A stretch of 18,904 bases of DNA from NCBI GenBank assembly GCA_036351435.1, contig JAZBPA010000094.1, positions 1-18,904 on the forward strand, read 5' to 3'. Numbering within the stretch: the stretch's first letter is position 1; every line of letters starts with the position of its first letter. This DNA is from JAAUQA01 sp036351435. Lineage in GTDB: Bacteria; Pseudomonadota; Gammaproteobacteria; Competibacterales; Competibacteraceae. The notes under the pieces are model-generated. The model did no database searches and was not told the DNA's origin. It saw only the letters and a list, made by a program, of their open reading frames with translations. The position numbers and the translations under genes are program-made. This document shows positions 7,788 to 14,472 of this stretch, piece after piece.

Positions 7788-8651
7788 TTATTTGCTGATG
7801 TTGGTGATCGCGGTATAGAACAACCAACTGAATAACAACACGATCAGGAAGTAGACGAGGGAAAACGCCGCCGCCGGCCCGAGATCGAATTGGCCGATAG
7901 CCATCTTGGTCAAGAACTGCGACAGGAATGTGGTGGAATTGCCCGGACCCCCGCCGGTCAGCACGAACGGTTCGGCATAGATCAGGAAACTGTCCATGAA
8001 ACGCAGCAGTATGGCGATCGTCAACACCTCACGCATCTTGGGCAGTTGGATATAGCGGAACACCGCCCACTTCGACGCGCCGTCGATACTGGCCGCCTGA
8101 TAATACGCATCCGGGATAGCGCGCAATCCCGCATAACAGAGCAGCACCACAAAGGGTGTCCAATGCCAGATATCCATGACTAACACGGTGATCCAGGCAT
8201 CGAAGGCATGAGCGGTAAAGTTGTAATCGATATGCATTAACTCGTTGATGGCTTTACCAGCCAGGCCGATATCAGGCCGAGTGAAGACGATCCAGATGAA
8301 GCCGATCACGTTCCAGGGAATCAACAGCGGCAGCGCTAGCACGACCAGTACCAGCGAGACCTTCCAGCCGCGAGTCGGTAAGGCCAGAGCGATCAGAATG
8401 CCCAGCGGAATCTCGATTAACAGCACCAAAGAGGAGAACAGCAGCTGCCGTCCCAGCGCATCGTGCAAGCGTTCGTCTTGCATCACCTCTTTGAACCATT
8501 CGGTGCCGATAAACACCCGCTGGCCGGGACCGAATATATCCTGCACCGAGTAATTGACCACTGTCATCAGTGGAATGATGGCGCTGAACGCCACGATCAC
8601 AAAGACCGGGATTACCAGCAGCCAAGCTTTGTTGTTTTGTACTTTATTCAT
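7788..8651 (-). CDS. glpP: Glycerol ABC transporter permease (first)
   Basis: A 287-residue inner-membrane permease of the MalF-like class. It has a hydrophobic first helix (AWLLVIPVFVIVAFSAIIPLM), about six helices in all, and the ATPase-docking EAA loop YYQAASIDGASKWAVFRYIQLPKM. The block FVLTGGGPGNSTTFL is a usual MalF-type signature near the end. It starts 13 bases after the glpT stop with GGGGAAG as ribosome site and ends 11 bases before glpQ, so the two permeases are made together. It probably forms a heterodimer with GlpQ; substrate by context and family. Confidence 0.92.
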   Translation of the reverse strand: MNKVQNNKAWLLVIPVFVIVAFSAIIPLMTVVNYSVQDIFGPGQRVFIGTEWFKEVMQDERLHDALGRQLLFSSLVLLIEIPLGILIALALPTRGWKVSLVLVVLALPLLIPWNVIGFIWIVFTRPDIGLAGKAINELMHIDYNFTAHAFDAWITVLVMDIWHWTPFVVLLCYAGLRAIPDAYYQAASIDGASKWAVFRYIQLPKMREVLTIAILLRFMDSFLIYAEPFVLTGGGPGNSTTFLSQFLTKMAIGQFDLGPAAAFSLVYFLIVLLFSWLFYTAITNISK

Positions 8652-8664
8652 GATGCTTCCCCGG

Positions 8665-9750
8665 TCAGCCGACTAAAAAGCCGTCGGCGTACAGTTTGGT
8701 CAGTTCGGGTGTAAAGCCGAGTTGAGCCTGATCTGCCGGCACTTCTTGATCTTCCGGCACCTTCACTTTCAGCGTGAGTGCGCCCAACTGTACGGTCACA
8801 ATCTTGAAATTGCCCAAGTCCTGCACCGCTGTCACGGATACCGGAACGGTGCCCAGACCCGGCTCCCGGGACAGCTTGAGAAATTCCGGCCTCACCCCGA
8901 TTTCCCACTGCTTCCCTTGCTGACGGGCTTTATCCGCCAAACCGTCGATCAAGCCGATGCGGGCGTTTTCGACTACCGCTTCTGCACCGTCCAGTGCGCA
9001 AGGCAGGAAGTTCATGCCGGGACTGCCGATGAAATGACCAATGAAGGTGTGCGCGGGACTCTCGAACAGCTCTTGCGGCGTGCCGAGTTGCAATACCGCA
9101 CCCTCGTTCATGACGACCACCTTATCCGCAAAGGTAAGCGCTTCGTTTTGATCGTGGGTGACATACACCAAGGTCAGTTGGGAATGCTCATGAATCTGTT
9201 TGAGCTTGCGCCGCAACAGCCATTTCAGATGAGGATCGATCACGGTCAGCGGCTCGTCGAACAGGATGGCGGTCACATCGCTGCGCACCAATCCCCGACC
9301 CAGGGAAATCGTTTGCTTCGCGTCTGCTGTCAAACCCTGCGCCCGTGTTTGCAACACCGGGGTGAGTTCCAGCATGTCCGCCACTTCGTGCACCCGTTCC
9401 TCAACTTGTTGATTGCCAAAGCCGCGATTGCGCAACGGAAACGCCAGATTCTCAAACACCGTCATGGTGTCGTAGATCACCGGGAACTGAAACACCTGGG
9501 CAATATTACGCTCTTTGGTGGGCAAATCGGTCACATCGCGACCGTCGAACAACACCCGACCCTCGCTGGGCCGCAGCAAGCCGGAAATCACATTCAGCAA
9601 GGTTGATTTGCCGCACCCGCTGGGTCCCAACAAGGCATAAGCACCGCCATCTTCCCAGACATGATCAAGCGGTTGCAGGGCATAATCGGCAGGGCCTTTG
9701 GGATTAGGCGCATAGGCGTGGGCGATTTTCTGTAGATCAATGCGCGCCAT
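8665..9750 (-). CDS. glpT: Glycerol ABC transporter ATPase with degenerate signature motif
   Basis: A 361-residue ABC ATPase: nucleotide-binding domain (about 1-235) and a C-terminal regulatory/TOBE-like domain (LSREPGLGTVPVSVTAV onwards). Walker A GPSGCGKS (42-49), Q-loop at Q88, Walker B AILFDEP with catalytic E166, and H-loop YVTHD with H199 are intact. The LSGGQ signature is replaced by LTADA (140-144). Its start overlaps the glpS end by 14 bases, and GGAGG sits six bases before the ATG, so the pair is translationally coupled and should be made in equal amounts. It probably forms a heterodimer with GlpS, where its Walker and H-loop residues would be completed by the intact LSGGQ of the partner. 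Confidence 0.92.
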   Translation of the reverse strand: MARIDLQKIAHAYAPNPKGPADYALQPLDHVWEDGGAYALLGPSGCGKSTLLNVISGLLRPSEGRVLFDGRDVTDLPTKERNIAQVFQFPVIYDTMTVFENLAFPLRNRGFGNQQVEERVHEVADMLELTPVLQTRAQGLTADAKQTISLGRGLVRSDVTAILFDEPLTVIDPHLKWLLRRKLKQIHEHSQLTLVYVTHDQNEALTFADKVVVMNEGAVLQLGTPQELFESPAHTFIGHFIGSPGMNFLPCALDGAEAVVENARIGLIDGLADKARQQGKQWEIGVRPEFLKLSREPGLGTVPVSVTAVQDLGNFKIVTVQLGALTLKVKVPEDQEVPADQAQLGFTPELTKLYADGFLVG

Positions 9751-10852
9751 GATTCACCTCCGCTGTCGCTGCCTGCTGCTCCAGGCTGGGCGCGGCGACC
9801 AGGCGATCGGCTTGGTCGAACGCAAACAAATGTCGTGGATTAACATACAGGTTGATTTCTTTGCCCAAACCCAGAGAGTGTACGCCCTCTTCCTGGACCA
9901 CCCAGTAGGTACCGTGGTGGGTGACATGAATGAAAGTTTCCGAACCGTTGACTTCTGCAAGCTCGGTGATAGCAACGACCTTGACGTCTTCGGCACTGCA
10001 TGGGGCGATGAACAGATGATTAGCACGTACGCCGAAGCGATACTCCGCGGGGACCAGATTCGCTAAATGCCCGCTAAGGGGAACGCGGATGTGTTCGCCT
10101 AGCCACGCCATACCATCCGCGACTTTGCCTTCGATGGTGTTAATCGGTGGATCGCTGAAAATCTGCCCGGCGCGCACCGTGGCCGGCTGATGATAAACTT
10201 GCAAGGTTGAACCGTGCTGCAACACCCGTCCGGCATCCAAGACGGTGCTGGTACCGCCCAGCAGTAAGGCTTCCAAGGGTTCGGTGGTGGCATACACCAC
10301 GACCGCTTGCCGACGTTTAAAAATCTCCTGCATTTCGGTCCGCAATTCTTCGCGCAGTTTGTAATCGAGATTGACCAGCGGCTCATCGAACAGCAGCAGT
10401 TCCGAATCTTTGGCTAACGCCCTGGCCATTGCGGTACGTTGTTGTTGACCGCCGGATAGCTCACCGGGCAGGCGTTTTAAAAACGGTTCCAAATGCAGCA
10501 TGGCCGCGACTTCCATGACCCGTCGTTCGATCTCCGCTTTGCCGTGACCGGCTAATTTCAGTGGCGAAGCGATGTTGTCATACACCGTAAACGACGGGTA
10601 GTTGATGAACTGTTGGTAGACCATCGCCACATTGCGTTTTTGAATGGGATCGTGGGTGACATCGCGCCCATCAATGAGAATCCGTCCGCTACTGGGTTTG
10701 TCCAAACCCGCCATCATCCGCATCAGCGAGGTTTTGCCGGATAAAGTCGGTCCGATCACCACATTGAGACCGGGTTTGAGTTCGAGATCAATCGGATACA
10801 GATGAGTATCACGGCCCACCTGTTTCGATACATTGTCGAGTTTGAGAGTCAT
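9737..10852 (-). CDS. glpS: Glycerol ABC transporter ATPase lacking the switch histidine
   Basis: A 371-residue ABC ATPase with a nucleotide-binding domain (about 1-235) and a C-terminal TOBE-like domain. Walker A GPTLSGKT (34-41), Q-loop Q80/Q81, canonical signature LSGGQ (132-136), and Walker B LLLFDEP with E157 are present. The switch histidine of the H-loop is replaced: the segment reads VVYATTEPLEALLLGG, giving T190 where histidine is expected. As far as I recall, this ATTEP segment is typical of GlpS homologues, so it is not a sequencing fault. It is the first transporter gene, with GGGGAAA before the ATG, 40 bases after the stop of the second DeoR-type gene, and is coupled to glpT. It is expected to work with GlpT as an asymmetric ATPase pair driving glycerol import. 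Confidence 0.92.
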   Translation of the reverse strand: MTLKLDNVSKQVGRDTHLYPIDLELKPGLNVVIGPTLSGKTSLMRMMAGLDKPSSGRILIDGRDVTHDPIQKRNVAMVYQQFINYPSFTVYDNIASPLKLAGHGKAEIERRVMEVAAMLHLEPFLKRLPGELSGGQQQRTAMARALAKDSELLLFDEPLVNLDYKLREELRTEMQEIFKRRQAVVVYATTEPLEALLLGGTSTVLDAGRVLQHGSTLQVYHQPATVRAGQIFSDPPINTIEGKVADGMAWLGEHIRVPLSGHLANLVPAEYRFGVRANHLFIAPCSAEDVKVVAITELAEVNGSETFIHVTHHGTYWVVQEEGVHSLGLGKEINLYVNPRHLFAFDQADRLVAAPSLEQQAATAEVNHGAH

Positions 10853-10892
10853 AATCGGTTTCCCCGCCTGGAGCTAGGCGCCAAGTTCGGCT

Positions 10893-11666
10893 TCATGCTG
10901 TCGCCTTGGCGATATGAAGCGTGACCTTGGCGGCGGCGAGTTGCTCAGCCATCGCGGCGGGCGGCTCTGCATCGGTGAACAGCGCGCTGAGTTGCGAAAT
11001 ATGGCCGAGCCGTACCATCGCATTGCGATTGAACTTGCTGTGATCGGCAATCAGGAATACTTGGCGGGAATTTTCGATGATCGCTTGTGCGACCCGCACT
11101 TCCCGGTAATCAAAATCGAGTAGCGCTCCGCTAGCGTCAATGGCACTGATACCGATGATGCCGTAATCCAAGCGAAATTGGCGGATTAGATCAATCGTCG
11201 CCTCACCGACGATACCCTGATCGCGGCTGCGCACAATGCCACCGGCCACGATCACTTCTAACTCGGGATTAGGACTTAGGATGCTGGCGACGTTGAGATC
11301 ATTGGTAACAACGCGCAATCCTTTATGTCCCAACAAGGCTTTGGCGACTGCTTCGGTGGTGGTGCCGATGTTGATGAACAGCGACGAATGATCCGGGATG
11401 TGGCGGGCGACTTCGCGACCGATGTGGGCTTTCTCTTCGGCATAAAGGGTCTGACGGGTGGTGTAGGCGATGTTTTCGGTGCTGGAAAGCGGACCTGTAT
11501 CGCTTTCATGTCGTTGCAGTAATCCCTGCTCGCACAGCAGGTCAATATCGGTTTGAATATCCTCGGTAGTGTCGCCGAGACGCTGAGCTAGAGCTCCGAT
11601 TGAGACGAAGCCTTGGTGTTTGATCAGCTCCAGGATACGCGTCTGGCGATCGGTTGGAGAGTGCAT
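10893..11666 (-). CDS. Second DeoR/GlpR-type protein with a degenerate DNA-binding helix
   Basis: A 257-residue DeoR-family protein clearly paralogous to the GlpR at 13563-14345; long stretches of the effector domain are nearly the same (ENIAY.TRQ, VARHIPDHSSLFIN.GTT, GEATIDLIRQF, DFDYREVRV.QAIIE). The effector domain (about 75-257) looks intact. The N-terminal helix-turn-helix is eroded: where the paralogue has TPQTMRRDINAL, this protein has TTEDIQTDIDLL, so both arginines of the recognition helix are gone (Q38, T39). The wing RYHGGA has become RHESDTG. It may bind DNA weakly, or not at all, or act by forming mixed oligomers with GlpR; this is inference. AGGAGG lies upstream of the ATG. It sits between glpD and glpS in the same direction, 92 bases after the glpD stop. 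Confidence 0.85.
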   Translation of the reverse strand: MHSPTDRQTRILELIKHQGFVSIGALAQRLGDTTEDIQTDIDLLCEQGLLQRHESDTGPLSSTENIAYTTRQTLYAEEKAHIGREVARHIPDHSSLFINIGTTTEAVAKALLGHKGLRVVTNDLNVASILSPNPELEVIVAGGIVRSRDQGIVGEATIDLIRQFRLDYGIIGISAIDASGALLDFDYREVRVAQAIIENSRQVFLIADHSKFNRNAMVRLGHISQLSALFTDAEPPAAMAEQLAAAKVTLHIAKATA

Positions 11667-11758
11667 GGTGAATCATCCTCCTCGTCATCGTGTGACGTTA
11701 TTGCTTTATGGTGTTTGTAGGATGCAGTTCGCAAGCTCACCACATCTTACCTAAGCCA

Positions 11759-13444
11759 TTATTTCCAATTCAGGGCTTGAGAATGCGCCTGCGGGTTCTT
11801 GGTGCGATCAGGTTGAAACGACGCACTTTCAGCACTCTCTTCGGAACGAAAATAGTCATCGAATTTTTCTTGCGCCTGAGCCCCGAACAAGATGTCGCAA
11901 GCTTCCATTAAACCGGGCGCCTGCTTGATGTCTTTGCGGCGCACCACTAAAGCGATTTTGGTGCGCCGGCGAAGAAGATCTTCAAGTTTGGTGATCATCT
12001 CGTGGCGAGCCGCGTACTGCATCTCGCAACGGGTAAATTCGGTTCCTTCAATGAGAATCTCGGCCTGCTGCGGTTCCCGTCCGATCAGCGCCAACAGATC
12101 CATAGCCTTAGCACCGTAGCGACGCCATAAGCGAACGCTTAACGGTTCAGTCGCGTCAGCGACGGTGAGTTTGTCTAATTCCATTAATCGGGCGCGATGG
12201 AAGAATTCTTCCCGTACTGCAGCCGGCGGTTCGCCGTACCATTTGAAATTCGGATACGGAATCGCCACGTCCATCTTGCGCACCAAATCGCATACCTCGT
12301 CTCCCACATTGATGCAATCGGTGAGTTTGCCGCCGAAAATGCTTAAAGTGTGTGTGTCCAGATCAGCATCAATCGCATGTTTGCGCGACAGTTGCAGAAA
12401 ATCTCGGCCCGCGCTGTCGTTGGTTTCTACCGCAAGGGGACGCACCCCACAGCGCGTAGCGATAATGTCGTCTCGGCCCAATGGACGATCCAATTTCACC
12501 CGTTTATTGATGTTGTTCAGCACAAAATCAATATCTTCGTCCGTCACCTGGGTTTCGGGTTGTTCGACCCGTGTATCGGTGGTGCCGATACAGGTGTGGC
12601 CCCCCATAGGAATGACAAAAAACAAGCGCCCATCGTCGGCGAAGAATGAGAGGACTCTGCGGTGCGGGGTCAGTTGCCGGACGATGAGATGAATGCCCTT
12701 GGAAAACACATGGTGGTGTGCGGTGGTCTGGTCAGTTAGGTGATTATGCTGATCGGCGAAAGGACCGGCTGCGTTGATCAATACTTTGGCGCGAACGATG
12801 AATTCGCGTCCGTTGATAACGTCCCGCACCCGGATATGCCAGTATCCATCAATACGTTGTCCACCCAGCGATTCGAGATAATTCGCAGCGACACAACCCC
12901 GATCCAACGCAGTGCGCACGAAATTGAACACAAAGCGGGCATCGTTATCGTAAAGATACGCATCGGAATATTCGAAACCGCCGACAGCATCGTCGGTGTT
13001 GACGATGGGCTCTTCGGTATGAATGCGAGGTTTAGATAACAAGCGTGGAATACGCGTGTAGCCGTTGCCGATCAACCAATACAACCACGTGCCCAGGTAC
13101 AGCAGGAACGGCGGGTAGCGGAACCCCTTGGCGATCGTTGCAAAAAATCGGATTTCCTGGACAGAAGACGGATAATTTCGGAGTAACTGGTTGCGGCTCA
13201 GGCACAGTTTGCGCACCAGTCCAAAGTCGTAACTTTCCATGTATTTGATACCTCCCCACACCAGATTCGAGGAATGCATACTGGTGAAACCGGCAAAATC
13301 GCCTTTATCAATGAGTGCGGTTTTCACCCCTCGACCCGCTAACGCGGCCGCTGAAACTGCCCCGTTAATGCCGCCACCGATGATTAAGGCATCAAACGTG
13401 TGGTGAGAGAGCTGCTCAATATGGCTGGTTCTCAACTGAATCAT
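11759..13444 (-). CDS. glpD: Glycerol-3-phosphate dehydrogenase (FAD, respiratory)
   Basis: A 561-residue flavoprotein that oxidises glycerol-3-phosphate to dihydroxyacetone phosphate at the inner membrane and passes electrons to quinone. The N-terminal FAD-binding fold is clear: DALIIGGGINGAVSAAALAGRG (GxGxxG, residues about 19-40), then TALIDKGDFAGFTSMHSSN and LVWGGIKYME, the family block. Further family blocks are VLINAAGPFAD, RLFFVIPMGGHTCIGTTDT and LSIFGGKLTDCINVGD. The C-terminal DAO-type domain follows, with FTRCEMQYAARHEM and LEDLLRRRTKIALV. It is somewhat longer than E. coli GlpD (about 500). GGGAAGAAG precedes the ATG. It lies between the two DeoR-type genes, with a candidate promoter and GlpR-like half-sites in the 118-base gap upstream. 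Confidence 0.95.
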   Translation of the reverse strand: MIQLRTSHIEQLSHHTFDALIIGGGINGAVSAAALAGRGVKTALIDKGDFAGFTSMHSSNLVWGGIKYMESYDFGLVRKLCLSRNQLLRNYPSSVQEIRFFATIAKGFRYPPFLLYLGTWLYWLIGNGYTRIPRLLSKPRIHTEEPIVNTDDAVGGFEYSDAYLYDNDARFVFNFVRTALDRGCVAANYLESLGGQRIDGYWHIRVRDVINGREFIVRAKVLINAAGPFADQHNHLTDQTTAHHHVFSKGIHLIVRQLTPHRRVLSFFADDGRLFFVIPMGGHTCIGTTDTRVEQPETQVTDEDIDFVLNNINKRVKLDRPLGRDDIIATRCGVRPLAVETNDSAGRDFLQLSRKHAIDADLDTHTLSIFGGKLTDCINVGDEVCDLVRKMDVAIPYPNFKWYGEPPAAVREEFFHRARLMELDKLTVADATEPLSVRLWRRYGAKAMDLLALIGREPQQAEILIEGTEFTRCEMQYAARHEMITKLEDLLRRRTKIALVVRRKDIKQAPGLMEACDILFGAQAQEKFDDYFRSEESAESASFQPDRTKNPQAHSQALNWK

Positions 13445-13500
13445 TGCTTCTTCCCGTTTGTGCTCCGCTCGCTGCGCGAGATGAATAGGTATAGCATTTC

Positions 13501-13557
13501 ATTCGAACATAAACGAATAATAGTGAAAAAAATGCAGCGATCAAGGGTTCGAACGAA
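13501..13557 (-). promoter_or_regulatory. Candidate glpD promoter with overlapping GlpR-like operator half-sites
   Basis: On the minus strand TTGATC (13539-13544) and TATTAT (13517-13522) are separated by 16 bases, a plausible sigma-70 promoter about 70 bases upstream of glpD. Around and over the -10 lie half-sites resembling the known GlpR operator half WATKYTCG: TATGTTCG and ATTATTCG on the minus strand, 10 bases apart (CGAACATAAA/CGAATAATAG on the plus strand, 13504-13523). A third copy, TTCGTTCG, lies at 13550-13557. Overlap with the -10 fits repression by GlpR. These are sequence matches only. Confidence 0.5.
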
Positions 13558-13562
13558 AAAAA

Positions 13563-14345
13563 TTATGCGTTGTTTATGGCGGAATCAGTCACGTAAACGT
13601 CGATACCGGATTCAGCCAGTATCGCAGCCAAGGCAGGCGGGGGCGGGCGATCGGTGAATAGGGCGTCGATCTGGCGCACATGGCCGAGGTGCACCAGGGC
13701 ATTGCGCCCGAATTTGGTGTGATCGGTGGCCAGCAACACTTGCCGGGATTGCTCAATAATCGCTTGGGATACCCGAACTTCGCGATAATCGAAATCGCGT
13801 AGGGTACCATCTTCTTCAATGCCGGAAATCCCGATCACGGCGAAATCGACCTTAAACTGGCGGATGAAATCAATGGTAGCCTCACCGATGACACCGTGAT
13901 CCTGATGGCGGACCACGCCACCGGCGGTAATCACCTCGCAGTCGGGATTTTCACAAAGAATGAGAGCCGCGTTGAGATTATTAGTAATGACCCGCAGCCC
14001 CTTATGCTGTTGGAGCGCTTTGGCGACTTCTTCGTTGGTCGTGCCTAAATTGATGAACAAAGAAGCGTGATCCGGAATATGTCGGGCGACTAGGTCGGCG
14101 ATGCGGTGCTTTTCTTCATGGCTGAGCGCCTGCCGGGTAGGATAAGCGATATTTTCGACGCTGGATTGTGGAACGCCGGCCCCGCCGTGGTAACGCATCA
14201 ATAAACCCTGTTTGCACAAGGCGTTGATGTCCCGTCGCATGGTCTGGGGAGTGACCTTGAAATGGTCCGCCAACGCTTCGATAGTGGCGTAACCATCGCG
14301 TCCAATCCATTCCAGGATCCGTTGTTGTCGGCGATTGAAAACCAT
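13563..14345 (-). CDS. glpR: Glycerol-3-phosphate regulon repressor, DeoR family
   Basis: A 260-residue DeoR-family repressor. The N-terminal winged helix-turn-helix is intact: RQQRILEWIGRDGYATIEAL, recognition helix TPQTMRRDINAL (R37, R38) and wing RYHGGAG. The C-terminal sugar-phosphate sensor domain has INLGTTNEEVAKAL, VITNNLNAA, GGVVRHQDHGVIGEATIDFI and LATDHTKFGRNA. GlpR proteins repress glp genes and release DNA on binding glycerol-3-phosphate, made here by GlpK. It is divergent from glpK across 127 bases and leads the minus-strand run, 118 bases before glpD. GlpR-like half-sites occur in both gaps, fitting regulation of glpK, glpD and itself. The ribosome site before the ATG is weak. 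Ligand and targets are by family and context. Confidence 0.9.
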   Translation of the reverse strand: MVFNRRQQRILEWIGRDGYATIEALADHFKVTPQTMRRDINALCKQGLLMRYHGGAGVPQSSVENIAYPTRQALSHEEKHRIADLVARHIPDHASLFINLGTTNEEVAKALQQHKGLRVITNNLNAALILCENPDCEVITAGGVVRHQDHGVIGEATIDFIRQFKVDFAVIGISGIEEDGTLRDFDYREVRVSQAIIEQSRQVLLATDHTKFGRNALVHLGHVRQIDALFTDRPPPPALAAILAESGIDVYVTDSAINNA

Positions 14346-14404
14346 GTTGCTTTGCTAGCCTCGCGACAGGCAGGTGAGTACAGTCCTATGATCCCACAGC
14401 ACTA

Positions 14405-14446
14405 ATGTTCCTTTATTTTCGTATTGCGCTGTACTATGCTCGAAAC
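14405..14446. promoter_or_regulatory. Candidate GlpR operator array between glpR and glpK
   Basis: The shared upstream region holds two matches to the GlpR half-site WATKYTCG, TATTTTCG (14414-14421) and TATGCTCG (14435-14442), and a near match AATGTTCC (14404-14411). The TTC/CTC cores are about 10 and 21 bases apart, so they lie on one face of the helix. All are direct repeats reading toward glpK. A clear promoter for glpK cannot be fixed; TTGCGC (14424) with AATCAT (14447) at 17 bases is a weak candidate. Inference from pattern only. Confidence 0.45.
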
Positions 14447-14472
14447 AATCATAAAAGAAAGAGGCTAAACCG

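Noticed and set aside
8722..9606. Long plus-strand open frame (294 codons) opposite glpT
   Set aside because: It lies fully antisense to a well-supported ABC ATPase, has a His/Gln-rich composition typical of a complementary-strand shadow, and shows no known motif.
12165..12692. Plus-strand open frame (175 codons) opposite glpD
   Set aside because: Antisense to a conserved flavoprotein gene; Ser/Arg-rich composition and no family resemblance.
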